This document shows positions 8,487-16,360 of a DNA stretch of 64,000 bases, one piece after another. The notes below the pieces were generated by a model that was not told where the DNA came from, ran no database searches, and worked only from the letters and a program-made list of their open reading frames with translations. The position numbers and the translations under genes are program-made. This stretch comes from Planctomycetota bacterium (GTDB lineage Bacteria > Planctomycetota > UBA1135 > GCA-002686595), in contig JACKHS010000001.1 of NCBI GenBank assembly GCA_020638875.1, positions 411,354-475,353 on the forward strand, in the 5' to 3' direction. Numbering within the stretch: the stretch's first letter is position 1; the number at the start of each line of letters is the position of its first letter.

Positions 8487-9593
8487 ATGAGCGAAGAGAA
8501 CCTGACCGAAGAGACCACCACCACCGAGACCGTCGCCACCACGACGGGCTCGTCGACGCCGAGCAAGGACGGCGGCGTGCTGTACCTGGGCATCGACCTG
8601 GGTACGTCGCGCACGTCCGTGACGGCGAGCAACGGCGTGCGCGAGACCGTCGCGTCCTACGTGGGCTACCCCAAGGACGTCGTGTCGCGCAAGCTGCTGA
8701 AGAAGGACGTGCTGTTCGGCGACGAAGCGCTCGAGAAGCGCCTGTCGCTGAACTTCTACCGCCCGCTCGCCGAAGGCGTGCTGAAGTGCTCGATGGACGG
8801 CGAGGAGGAGGTCGGCAACCTGCAGGCCGCCCAGGACCTGATCGGCGAGATCATCCGCCGCGCGCAGCCGCGCAAGGACGAGCTGATCTACGCCGTGATC
8901 GGCGTGCCGGCCGAGGCGTCCTTCAAGAACCGCGACGCCATCATCCAGGCCGCCCGCAAGACGGTGGACTCGGTGATGCTGTGCTCCGAGCCCTTCTCGG
9001 TGGCCTACGGCCTCGACATGCTCGACGACGTGCTGGTGATCGACATCGGTGCGGGCACGACCGACCTGTGCCGGATGCACGGCACCATGCCGGAGGAGTC
9101 CGACCAGATCACGCTCACCTACGCCGGTGACACGATCGACCAGGAGCTCTCGCGCCTGCTCAAGCAGAACTACCCCGAGGCGCAGTTCACCATCCACATG
9201 GTGAAGTCGATCAAGGAGCGCTTCGGCGCGGTCGGCGAGCTGCTCGACGCGTGCGTCGTCGACCTGCCGGTCAACGGCAAGCCGACGCCGTTCGACATCA
9301 CCAACGAGATGCGCGCGGCGTGCCAGACCATCATCGGTCCGATCGTCGAAGGCCTCGGCAAGCTCGTGGGCACCTTCGACCCCGAGTTCCAGCACAAGCT
9401 GAAGAACCGCGTGCTGCTCGCCGGCGGCGGCAGCCAGATCAAGGGCCTCGACAAGGCCATCGAAGCCGAGATGAACCGCATCCTCGGCGGCGGCAAGGTC
9501 ATGCGCGTGGAGGAGCCGATGTACGGCGGCGCCAACGGCGCCCTGAAGATCGCCCACGACATGCCGGCCGAGTACTGGGAGCAGCTGAAGTAG
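8487..9593 (+). CDS. MamK-type bacterial actin (ParM/MreB superfamily filament protein)
   Basis: 368 residues. Actin-fold nucleotide motifs are in place: phosphate-1 GIDLGTSRTSV (about 35-45), phosphate-2 VIDIGAGTTDLC (about 184-195) and adenosine motif LLAGGGSQIKG (about 310-320). The match is specifically to magnetosome MamK as I remember it: GYPKDVVSRKLL, FGDEALEKR, AVIGVPAEAS, SEPFSVAYGLDML and EYWEQL near the C-terminus all align with MamK rather than MreB or ParM. MamK polymerises with ATP and positions magnetosome chains. No other mam gene occurs here, so the filament probably organises something else. About 30 low-complexity Thr/Glu/Ser residues precede the core. The coiled-coil gene is 86 bp upstream and a hairpin terminator follows. 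Confidence 0.9.
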   Translation: MSEENLTEETTTTETVATTTGSSTPSKDGGVLYLGIDLGTSRTSVTASNGVRETVASYVGYPKDVVSRKLLKKDVLFGDEALEKRLSLNFYRPLAEGVLKCSMDGEEEVGNLQAAQDLIGEIIRRAQPRKDELIYAVIGVPAEASFKNRDAIIQAARKTVDSVMLCSEPFSVAYGLDMLDDVLVIDIGAGTTDLCRMHGTMPEESDQITLTYAGDTIDQELSRLLKQNYPEAQFTIHMVKSIKERFGAVGELLDACVVDLPVNGKPTPFDITNEMRAACQTIIGPIVEGLGKLVGTFDPEFQHKLKNRVLLAGGGSQIKGLDKAIEAEMNRILGGGKVMRVEEPMYGGANGALKIAHDMPAEYWEQLK

Positions 9594-9614
9594 CTCCCGC
9601 CTCGTCGCTCATGG

Positions 9615-9648
9615 GAGCGGGGGTCGCGCCGGCGCGCGGCCCCCGCTC
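9615..9648 (+). terminator. Strong hairpin after the mamK-like gene
   Basis: GAGCGGGGG (9615-9623) pairs with CCCCCGCTC (9640-9648), and the stem extends inward by about six more pairs including one T-G, leaving a small loop. It starts 21 bp after the stop and is followed by GTCTCGTTCC, a weak T-containing tail. It probably ends the coiled-coil/mamK unit. Confidence 0.55.
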
Positions 9649-9702
9649 GTCTCGTTCCAAGCGCCGGTGGCCCGCGCTCGCCGCGCCTGGCAGAGTGGTC
9701 GC

Positions 9703-10584
9703 GTGAGCGGCCCGGCCCCGTCCTCGCGCGCCTCCGCGCTCGTGCTCCTCGTGGGCGTGGCGGCCGTGTCGACCGGCGCGCTCTTCGCGCGCCTGGCCGA
9801 GGCCCCCGCGCTGGCCCTCTCGTTCTGGCGCTGCGCCGTCGCGGGGGGCCTCCTGAGCGCGTGGGCGGCGCCGCGGCTGGCGCCCGAGCTCGGCGCCCTG
9901 CGGCGCGGCGAGGTCGGCCTGCTGCTGCTCGCCGGCGCGCTGCTCGCGCTGCACTTCGCGAGCTGGATCACCTCGCTGGAGCACACGAGCGTGGCCTCGA
10001 GCGTGCTGCTCGTGAACACCGGGCCGATCTGGGTGGGCCTGGCGACCCCGTGGCTGACCCGCGACCGCCTGGGCCGCGGCGCGCGCCTGGGCATCGGTTG
10101 CAGCGTCCTCGGCAGCGCGGTGGTGGCCTGGGGCGATCAGGCGCTCTCGCCCGAGGCCCTGTGGGGCGACGCGCTGGCCCTGGTGGGCGCCCTGGCGGCC
10201 AGCGGCTACCTGCTGGTCGGCCGCAGGCTGCGCGCGCGGCTCTCCCTGCCGGTCTACACCGGGGCCGTGTACGGCAGCGCCGCGCTCGCGCTGCTCGTCG
10301 CCGCGCCGGCCGCGGGCGCCGCGCTGGTCGGCTTCCCGGCGGCCACCTGGGGCTGGATCCTCGCGCTGGCCCTGGTGCCCCAGCTGGTCGGCCACACGGC
10401 CGCGAACTGGGCGCTGGGGCACGTGAGCGCCGCCCTCGTCGCCGTGAGCCTCCTGGGCGAGCCGGTCCTGGCCGGCCTGGGCGCGGCCGTCGTCCTGCAC
10501 GAGCTGCCGCCGCCGGCCTTCCTGGCCGGCTCTCCGCTGATCCTGGCGGGCATCCTGCTCACGGCGCGCGGCGAGCGCACCTAG
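9703..10584 (+). CDS. EamA/RhaT-family (DMT superfamily) transporter
   Basis: 293 residues with about ten hydrophobic helices in two homologous halves, as in EamA exporters (10-TMS drug/metabolite transporters). Examples are ALVLLVGVAAVSTGALFARL, then LSFWRCAVAGGLL, ending HELPPPAFLAGSPLILAGILL. The usual EamA features are present: an early FWRC helix and a near-symmetrical second half beginning around ALALVGALAASGYLLVG. The substrate cannot be inferred; family members export amino acids, metabolites or drugs. The GTG at 9703 is preferred over the GTG at 9667 because the latter adds an Arg-rich stretch before the first helix. It stands alone between the mamK-like unit and a structured leader. 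Confidence 0.88.
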   Translation: MSGPAPSSRASALVLLVGVAAVSTGALFARLAEAPALALSFWRCAVAGGLLSAWAAPRLAPELGALRRGEVGLLLLAGALLALHFASWITSLEHTSVASSVLLVNTGPIWVGLATPWLTRDRLGRGARLGIGCSVLGSAVVAWGDQALSPEALWGDALALVGALAASGYLLVGRRLRARLSLPVYTGAVYGSAALALLVAAPAAGAALVGFPAATWGWILALALVPQLVGHTAANWALGHVSAALVAVSLLGEPVLAGLGAAVVLHELPPPAFLAGSPLILAGILLTARGERT

Positions 10585-10810
10585 CCCGCGTTGGGGATCC
10601 AGAGCAGAAAGCCTGGTGTTTCGAGGGACCCGAGCCTCCACCTCCGGCGTCTCAAGGCCTACCTTCCCGCACTTCGGCGCCACCCGATTCCACCGCTCCG
10701 CACCTCACCCCCGGCGCCCCCTCCCCCGAGCCGACGCGGCCGCGCCAATTGGGTCTTCTTAGCAATTCCTCCTACTTCCTGATATCTCAGGGCCTGAAGG
10801 AGGAAAAAAC
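10585..10810 (+). promoter_or_regulatory. Leader with a hairpin that pairs with the Shine-Dalgarno of the following small ORF
   Basis: This intergenic stretch holds an AT-richer patch (10745-10770) in otherwise extreme-GC sequence, a plausible promoter zone. TTCCTCC (10766-10772) is complementary to GGAGGAA (10799-10805), the ribosome binding site of the ORF starting at GTG 10811. Inside that pair, CTTC can pair with GAAG and CCTGA (10778-10782) with TCAGG (10787-10791) around TATC. The whole element could hide the ribosome binding site. It is not a terminator on the plus strand, since an A-run rather than a T-run follows. Confidence 0.4.
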
Positions 10811-10933
10811 GTGGCGAAACGATCAGGTTGCCGGACCTCGCGCCCCGAAAGGGCCCGCGGGAAAGACGGGACCGAACGGAGCGCCAGACGGAAGAGCCCC
10901 CAGCGCGACCCCACCAGGCGAGCCGTTCACTGA
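10811..10933 (+). CDS. Small highly basic 40-residue ORF (hypothetical)
   Basis: The GTG at 10811 follows a perfect GGAGGAAAAAAC Shine-Dalgarno arrangement, one of the best in the window. It opens 40 codons ending at TGA 10931-10933. The peptide starts MAKRSGCRTSRPERARGK and is rich in Arg and Lys with few hydrophobic residues, so it would be soluble and could bind nucleic acid. I recognise no family. The propeller gene starts 15 bp downstream with its own GAGGT site, so the ORF could be a leader peptide or a real small protein. The upstream hairpin can sequester its ribosome binding site. The main doubt is that short Arg-rich ORFs arise easily in GC-rich DNA. Confidence 0.45.
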   Translation: MAKRSGCRTSRPERARGKDGTERSARRKSPQRDPTRRAVH

Positions 10934-10947
10934 CGTGAGGTAACTGC

Positions 10948-12555
10948 GTGACTGCGAAGCACACTCCCAAGTGGCGCCAGCTTGGCGGCTGGTCGCTCCT
11001 GGCGATCTCCATGCTCGCCCCGACGGCGGCGGCGAGCGACCCGCCGCTCGAGCGCGAGTGGCTGGACGTGTATCCCGGCGAGACGTACTGGGACTACGGC
11101 GTCTCCCTCGGCGACTACGGCTCGAAGGTCCTGGCCGACACCGGCTGGACTGGCAGCAAGACGCGCTTCTACTCGAGCACGCAGGCGAGCAGCGTCCAGC
11201 CCGTCTGGGAGCGCTCGGTCAACCTGTGGAGCCTGGTGCGCGCGCAGGCCTCGGCCGACGAGGCCGACGTCCACGCCGTGCTGCGCCAGGAGCAACCGGT
11301 CGGCAGCACCGCGCGCACCGCGCACCTCGAGGTGTTCGACTCGCACAGCCCGACGCCGATCCTGAGCTGGTACTTCCCCGACCTCGTCGGCGGCAACGGC
11401 GTCAACTTCTGCGACGTCTCCTCGAACGGCCGCTGGGTGGCCGCGGCGGTCCGCGCCGGCGGCGACGCGCACGTGGTGGTCTTCGACCTCGCGTGGAGCC
11501 ACACCCAGCCGGTGCTGGACACCTACCCCGGGCTCTTCGGCGAGATCAAGTTCCTGGGCGTCTCGGACAACGGCCGCCGCGTCAACATCACGAGCAAGCT
11601 CCAAGGGCGCGTGCTCAACGTGCAGGGCGGGCCCGACTACCACAGCGAGTACTACTTCGACACGCTCGAGGTCGGTCACAGCTTCTCGGACGACGGCAGC
11701 GCCTTCGCGCGCCCCACGGGCGCCGGCGTGAAGGTCAACCGCGTCGACGCCAGCGGCGCCTACAGCCTGGCGGGCGAGTTCAACCCGTACGCCTGGGACG
11801 CGCCGCAGCAGTCCTACGTGACCGCGCTCGACGAGACCGGTCAGACGCTCGCCGCGGCGTTCTTCACCGCGCCCGACTTCCAGGTCATCGAGGTCTTCGC
11901 CTGGGACGTGCTCTCGGGCGCGCAGCTCCTGCACGACACGCTGGTCGGCACGGGCACCTTCGACAACATGCCCTCGGCGCTCGAGCTGTCCGACGACGGT
12001 CGGCGCCTGGCGCTGGGCGCCTGGGGCGACCAGAACGGCCACGTGCCGGAGCTCACGATCTACGAGCGCTCGGCCTCGGGCGGCAGCTTCCAGCGCCTGG
12101 CCCAGTTCGACCTGCCGGGCTCGCTCGGCTCGCTGGACCTCTCCGGGGACGGCCGCCGACTGGCGTGCGCCGGACGCGACACGCACTTCAACGCGATCTC
12201 CGGCAACAAGTACGTCGCCTGCTACGACCTGGGCGCCGACCTGCGCGTGCACGGCACGCCCTACGCGGGCACTTCGGTGACGGTCGACTTCTGGCCGCAG
12301 ACGGGCACGACGGCCGTGCTCGCCTACTCCTTCGCGGCGGCGCAGACGCCCTTGCCGATCGGCAACCTCGGCACGCTGTACCTCGATCGCAGCAGCGTCT
12401 CGCTGCAGGCGATGAGCCCCATCGACGCCACCGGCCGCGCGACGACGAGCCTGCTGCTCCCGTCCAGCATGGCGGGACAGACGATCTACCTGCAGGGCTA
12501 CTCGGGCGTACCGCGCCGGCTCTCGCAGAACTGGATCCCGCTGCGCATCCAGTAG
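10948..12555 (+). CDS. Secreted beta-propeller (WD40-like) protein
   Basis: 535 residues. A GTG start 7 nt after GAGGT gives a classical signal peptide (MTAKHTPKWRQL, a hydrophobic stretch, cleavage near AAAS-D). The mature part shows repeated propeller-blade patterns such as ISCDVSSNGRWVAAAVR-like units: FCDVSSNGRWVAAAV, GVSDNGRRVNITS, SFSDDGSAFAR, ELSDDGRRLALGAWG and DLSGDGRRLACAG. These are [S/D]xDGxRxA repeats as in WD40-like or PD40 blades. About 110 residues after the blades form a separate beta domain. It is probably an extracytoplasmic or surface protein of unknown binding partner. The gene is convergent with the Cys-rich secreted protein gene across a large repeat region. Confidence 0.8.
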   Translation: MTAKHTPKWRQLGGWSLLAISMLAPTAAASDPPLEREWLDVYPGETYWDYGVSLGDYGSKVLADTGWTGSKTRFYSSTQASSVQPVWERSVNLWSLVRAQASADEADVHAVLRQEQPVGSTARTAHLEVFDSHSPTPILSWYFPDLVGGNGVNFCDVSSNGRWVAAAVRAGGDAHVVVFDLAWSHTQPVLDTYPGLFGEIKFLGVSDNGRRVNITSKLQGRVLNVQGGPDYHSEYYFDTLEVGHSFSDDGSAFARPTGAGVKVNRVDASGAYSLAGEFNPYAWDAPQQSYVTALDETGQTLAAAFFTAPDFQVIEVFAWDVLSGAQLLHDTLVGTGTFDNMPSALELSDDGRRLALGAWGDQNGHVPELTIYERSASGGSFQRLAQFDLPGSLGSLDLSGDGRRLACAGRDTHFNAISGNKYVACYDLGADLRVHGTPYAGTSVTVDFWPQTGTTAVLAYSFAAAQTPLPIGNLGTLYLDRSSVSLQAMSPIDATGRATTSLLLPSSMAGQTIYLQGYSGVPRRLSQNWIPLRIQ

Positions 12556-12640
12556 GCCGCAGCGTCGCGCACGACGCGACACTCCGCGCACCGCGCCCCG
12601 GCCCCGCGTCGGGGCGCGCTCGTTTCGGCGAGCGCCGCGC

Positions 12641-12790
12641 AGCTCACGACGTGACGGGCGCGAACCCGCCCGCCCCGGCGAGCGCCGTTCCCTCGTAGCC
12701 CACGCGCGGCCCTCCACGAGCCGCCTCGCGTCGCACGGCGCCTGTCGCAGGAGCACGCGTCGGGCATCGCGCGTCGGGCGTCGCGCATCA
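12641..12790. repeat. Imperfect direct repeat, copy 1, flanking the 14-bp array
   Basis: AGCTCACGAC at 12641 followed by GGGCGCGAAC and CGCCGTTCCCTCGT recurs at 13061-13125, an offset of 420 bp. Similarity weakens after about 65 bp but continues through a CGTCGCAGG-like stretch. The right end runs into the first units of the 14-bp array. Confidence 0.6.
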
Positions 12791-13015
12791 GGCATCGCTC
12801 GTCAGGCATCGCTCGTCAGGCATCGCTCGTCAGGCATCGCGCGTCAGGCATCGCGCGTCGGGCATCGCGCGTCAGGCATCGCGCGTCGGGCATCGCGCGT
12901 CAGGCATCGCGCGTCAGGCATCGCGCGTCAGGCATCGCGCGTCAGGCGTCGCGCGTCAGGCATCGCGCGTCGGGCATCGCGCGTCGGGCATCGCGCGTCG
13001 GGCATCGCGCGCCGG
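12764..13015. repeat. Tandem array of 18 copies of a 14-bp unit
   Basis: The consensus unit is GCATCGCGCGTCAG, with position 13 alternating A or G. I count exactly 18 contiguous units in 252 bp. Variants are GCATCGCTCGTCAG (units 3-5), GCGTCGCGCATCAG (unit 2), GCGTCGCGCGTCAG (unit 14) and GCATCGCGCGCCGG (unit 18). Clustering of variants in neighbouring units points to recent expansion by slippage or unequal exchange. The unit length is not a multiple of three and the array lies between convergent genes, so it is not coding. Confidence 0.9.
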
Positions 13016-13060
13016 ACAGCGGCGCGTCGGCTCTCGCGCGGCCTGCAGGGAGCGTTGGAC

Positions 13061-13210
13061 AGCTCACGACGCTGTGGGCGCGAACGCGCGCCGCGGAGCG
13101 CGCCGTTCCCTCGTGGTACGCGCGTCGTCCTGCGCGAAGCGTCGCAGGGCACACGTCGCCAGGCGCGCACCGCTCGTCGGACATGCCACGGCAGGAGTCG
13201 CGCGTCGCAG
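13061..13210. repeat. Imperfect direct repeat, copy 2, flanking the 14-bp array
   Basis: Second copy of the module at 12641-12790. The shared anchors are AGCTCACGAC at 13061 and CGCCGTTCCCTCGT around 13101-13114. The array sits between the copies, so it may have arisen inside a duplicated segment. Confidence 0.55.
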
Positions 13211-13602
13211 GTCACAGGTCGCACGTCACGCTGGTGCGGCTGGTGTCGTGCGGCACACGTCCACGCAGGGACGGGGAACGAGGCGTCCCCGCGCGTCGGT
13301 GCGCCTCGGCGCGCGACGGTGAGCGGCGTGCGCGCCGCTCGCACGATGACGGCGAACGCCGGTGAGGCGAGTCGCGCAGGCCTCGGGCCGCTCGTCGCGC
13401 AAGGACGTGCCGGCGCTCGCCGACGCCGCCGGCGACCCTCGACGTCGTGTGAGACCGCGTCCACGCCGGGCACGCGCCAGGCCGCGGACTGCCTTCCGCT
13501 CGCGTGCGACTCGTCGTGCCCGCGCAGGCCGAGCGTTCGCGCGGACACCGACGCGATGGCCACGCGGCTTCGCGACTCGCTCGGTGAGGCCCACGGCCTC
13601 CG

Positions 13603-13685
13603 CGCGCGAGGCGCGCGAGGCGCGCGAGGCACGCGAGGCACGCGACGAGCACGACGAGCACGACGGGCACAACCGGCACAACGGC
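13603..13685. repeat. Short 9-bp tandem repeats
   Basis: About five units of GCGCGAGGC/ACGCGAGGC are followed without a break by about four units resembling ACGAGCACG, drifting to ACGGGCACA and ACCGGCACA. This is simple-sequence DNA in the same non-coding region as the 14-bp array. Confidence 0.6.
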
Positions 13686-13959
13686 CAGCGAAGCTCGGCC
13701 GGAGCGCGACGGCGCGCGGGGCCGAGGGCCTCTCGCGCTCAGCGCGGTGTCGCGCTCGGCACGTCCTCCTGCGGCGGTCGCGCGGCCCGTCGAGTCCGGC
13801 GCGCGCCGAGGAGCTCGCGACGGCTCGCCACCGGTGCGGGCGCGAGGACGGGGCCGACGCTCGCGGCACGCTTCGCCCCGGGTCTCGCGTGCGGCCCGCG
13901 GCGCGCCCCGCGTCCCGGAGCGCGCTGGACGCGCGACGCTCGTGCGCGGGCACGAAAGA

Positions 13960-13987
13960 GGCCGAGCCGGGAGGTCCCGGCTCGGCC
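13960..13987 (-). terminator. Perfect 13-bp hairpin after the Cys-rich secreted protein gene
   Basis: GGCCGAGCCGGGA (13960-13972) and its exact reverse complement (13975-13987) are separated by two bases. On the minus strand it lies about 50 nt past the stop at 14037 and is followed by CTCTTTCG, a short T-containing tail. A likely intrinsic terminator. Confidence 0.65.
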
Positions 13988-14036
13988 GATACTCACCTCG
14001 GAACAGGGTCCCCGAGGTCTTCGTGGAGAGAGCGGC

Positions 14037-15791
14037 CTACTGGTTGTCGCCGTTCACCGGGGTCGGGTCGCCGTCGCCGAGGATGCTCAGCGGCAGCAGC
14101 GCGCCGTTGGTGCGGGTACCACACTCGAAGGGCAGGTCGGCCACGCCGAACGTGCCGATGCGCTCGACGAGCGCGGCGTAGATCGCCGGGTTCTCGATGG
14201 TCTCCTGAGCCGAGGTGGCCAGGCAGCCCTCGAGGCAGATCCAGCCGGACTCACGCGACGGGGCGCCGATGATCTCGGCCGGGTCGTGGTCCGTCGTCTG
14301 CAGGAAGGAGTTGCGGAAGCCGAACGAGATGTCGTCCAGGTACGGCTTGTCCCAGCAGTGGAAGGTGTACTCGGCGCTGAACTGCTCCTCGTTGTCGTTC
14401 CAGAAGAGGAAGCAGACGTTGGTGTCGAAGCGGGCACCGCCGGTCAGACCGATCAGGATGAGCTGGCTGTGGAAGCCGTTCGAGTTGCCGTCCTGACCGA
14501 GGAAGCGCGGGATCGTGATCGAGTTAGGCGCCGGCTCGTACTCGCGGGCGTCCAGGTCACGAATGCCGTCGTTGTCGAGGTCCGTGGGCGAACCCGCGGC
14601 GGCTTCGGTGCCGTCGGTGGTGCCGAGGCCGCGGAACACGACCGGGTTCAGGCCGTAGTCGAAGGCCTCGAGGCCGCTGACGATCAGCAGGTTGCCGATC
14701 AGGTGGTTCCAGACCACCGGCTCGCCGTTCTCGTCCTTCGCGAAGACGTAGACGTAGCCTTGCTCGTGGTTCGGGTTGTGGAAGTTCGTCAGCAGGGTCA
14801 GCGTGTCGCAGGGCGTCAGCGTCTCCGTCTTGTTGAACTCGCTGCAGTCGTCGCCGTCGATGTAGATGAACTCGACGTCGATGTCGCTACCACCCGCGCC
14901 GGTGCAGTCGGTGTTGGTGATCGTGATGATCGAGACGTCGCCCTCGCGGTTGTCGAACTCGGGGAACAGCAGGAGGCTGCCCGGACGACGGTAGTGCGGC
15001 GACGGAAGCTCGCAGTCGCAGCCCGAGGGCGGCGGCGTCGTCGACTCGACGCAGTAGTGGTAGCGGACGCGGACGACCGCGTTGCCCTCGTTCTCGTGGT
15101 TCTCGGCCGAGTTGCCGCAGATCGGGTCGGCGAAGGTGAAGCCGGCCGTCGAGAACAGTTGGAAGTCCGCGGTCGTGTTGCCCGCGGAGGCGATCCAGTT
15201 GGCCAGGCCGGCGGTCTGCGTGTAGCAGGCGGTCGCGCTCTGGGGACCACCGCCGTCGGCGGTCAGGGTCCACTCGTAGTCCCACGGCGGCGGGGCACCA
15301 CCCGACTGCGGCGGCAGGTTGAACGCGTCGCTCTTCGAGATCGGCGAGCTCAGGCCCACCTGCGGCGTGCCGAGGCCGGCGTTCGCGCCGATGAAGGCGT
15401 TCAGGTTGTACTGCCAGTCGATCGGGCACTCGGCACCGAAGTTCGAGTCGACCTGGACCAGGATCTCGGTGATGTTGAGCTGGAGCTGGAGCTCCACGCC
15501 CACCAGCGTGATCTTGTCCTCGGTCGTGCTCTCGAGCGCGGCGTAGGTGGCCTTGTCGAACTTCGGCACCGAGAGGGTGACGAAGGGCGCGCCGTTGCCG
15601 AACGGGACCTTGTCCTGGCCGGTCGTGTCGAACGACACGTCGGTGGTCTTCTTGACAGTGATACCGCCCTGTTGCGGCGGCGGGCACTGCGTGGTGATCG
15701 GGCACAGCTGCTGCGCAGCTGCCTGGGAGCTCACCCCAGCGACGATCGCGGCGAGGGCCGCATAGCGAGCAATGAACCGCATGTTGTTCAT
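14037..15791 (-). CDS. Large secreted Cys-containing protein, possible choice-of-anchor type
   Basis: 584 residues. The ATG at 15791 is preceded by GGAGGAG 13 nt upstream and opens a signal peptide ending near SSQAAAQQ. The mature protein begins with a Cys/Pro segment (LCPITTQCPPP), then a beta-rich domain (DVSFDTTGQDKVPF, VELQLQLNITEILVQV) resembling choice-of-anchor modules. A Cys pair region (SGCDCELPSP) and a calcium-binding-like motif DLDNDGIRDLDAREYEP (thrombospondin type-3 style) follow, and there are about fifteen Cys in all. Base composition is slightly less GC-extreme than its neighbours. Probably an exported, disulfide-stabilised surface or matrix protein; function unknown. A perfect hairpin terminates it. 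Confidence 0.8.
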   Translation of the reverse strand: MNNMRFIARYAALAAIVAGVSSQAAAQQLCPITTQCPPPQQGGITVKKTTDVSFDTTGQDKVPFGNGAPFVTLSVPKFDKATYAALESTTEDKITLVGVELQLQLNITEILVQVDSNFGAECPIDWQYNLNAFIGANAGLGTPQVGLSSPISKSDAFNLPPQSGGAPPPWDYEWTLTADGGGPQSATACYTQTAGLANWIASAGNTTADFQLFSTAGFTFADPICGNSAENHENEGNAVVRVRYHYCVESTTPPPSGCDCELPSPHYRRPGSLLLFPEFDNREGDVSIITITNTDCTGAGGSDIDVEFIYIDGDDCSEFNKTETLTPCDTLTLLTNFHNPNHEQGYVYVFAKDENGEPVVWNHLIGNLLIVSGLEAFDYGLNPVVFRGLGTTDGTEAAAGSPTDLDNDGIRDLDAREYEPAPNSITIPRFLGQDGNSNGFHSQLILIGLTGGARFDTNVCFLFWNDNEEQFSAEYTFHCWDKPYLDDISFGFRNSFLQTTDHDPAEIIGAPSRESGWICLEGCLATSAQETIENPAIYAALVERIGTFGVADLPFECGTRTNGALLPLSILGDGDPTPVNGDNQ

Positions 15792-16312
15792 GACCCTGTT
15801 GTTCTCCTCCGTGAGTGATTGTTTGGCCGGAGTCCGACGAACCCCGACGGATCGGGACTGGACGCGGCTCTCCAAACGTCTCGTTGTCGTACTCCTTCCG
15901 TGGTCCGCCACACCCCCAGGTGAGGTCCACCCCGTCTCGGCTCCGAGTGATAGTCGATGGAGCTCCGAACCGTTGGCCTCGCGGTGAAGAGGGCCGCGCC
16001 TGTAGGCGCTCGAACCACCCGCGATGGTCGCACAGGGGGGAGGGGCAGTCAAGGCGTGCCGAGGCGAATCCGCACTCCTAGAAACGGCGCGCGAAACGCA
16101 GTGCAGCCCCCCACTGCAGGCAACGCGCGAGGGCCCCGTCCGCGCCCGCTCGGCCCACACAATGCAATCTCCTATCGCGCATGAACGACGCAGGACCAAG
16201 CGCCTGACGAGCAACGAGTTGTATCTCGCACGTCGGAGTCTCCGCACGCGAATGCCGCGCGGACGATAGGAACTCCCAAATTGCCCGAGCGCGTCCCGTG
16301 CGACGAGACGAA
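15792..16312 (-). other. Long upstream region of the Cys-rich secreted protein gene
   Basis: About 520 bp without a convincing gene. The frame of the downstream gene stays open to 16247, but the upstream translation (Arg/Ser-rich, no domain) does not look coding and the good ribosome binding site belongs to the ATG at 15791. A small hairpin CCCGA-TCCG-TCGGG lies close to the gene on the minus strand. AT-richer stretches around 16160-16285 are the likeliest promoter location. I found no tRNA or riboswitch consensus. Confidence 0.4.
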
Positions 16313-16348
16313 GGCGCCCCGGGCCTCGCCGTGGAGACCCGGGGCGCC
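16313..16348 (-). terminator. Hairpin after the selenoprotein gene
   Basis: GGCGCCCCGGG (16313-16323) pairs with CCCGGGGCGCC (16338-16348) around a 14-nt loop. On the minus strand it begins 12 nt after the stop at 16361 and is followed by TTCGTCTCG. Probably the transcription terminator of the thioredoxin-like gene. Confidence 0.55.
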
Positions 16349-16360
16349 CTCGCGCGCGGA

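Larger units (their letters stand above)
12556..14036. other. 1.5 kb non-coding, repeat-rich region between convergent genes
   Basis: Both flanking genes end here (10948-12555 on plus, 14037-15791 on minus). The long open frames in this stretch look non-coding: they are Arg/Ala/Ser-rich, lack any domain pattern and follow the tandem repeats. Contents, in order: a first approximately 150-bp module (12641-12790), the 14-bp array (12764-13015), a second diverged copy of the module (13061-13210), CG-alternating sequence without recognisable content, 9-bp tandem repeats (13603-13685) and a terminator hairpin (13960-13987). Confidence 0.7.

Noticed and set aside
7038..10584. A magnetosome gene island around the MamK-type actin
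   Set aside because: Neighbours are clpS, a coiled-coil protein and an EamA exporter; none of the core mam genes is visible.
12764..13015. CRISPR array
   Set aside because: The units are 14 bp, contiguous and lack spacers, and no cas gene is nearby.
12498..13953. Minus-strand frames with a repeated 14-residue motif (RRAMPDAR-type)
   Set aside because: The peptide repeat is just three frames of the 14-bp DNA array. There is no ribosome binding site, the Arg-rich flanks are unlike a protein, and the array length is not a multiple of three.
15990..16035. tRNA-like GGTTCGAGC string on the minus strand
   Set aside because: No acceptor or anticodon stem can be built around it, so the T-arm resemblance is chance.
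15792..16247. N-terminal extension of the Cys-rich secreted protein up to 16247
   Set aside because: The extension has no domain and would bury the signal peptide. The strong GGAGGAG site fits the ATG at 15791.
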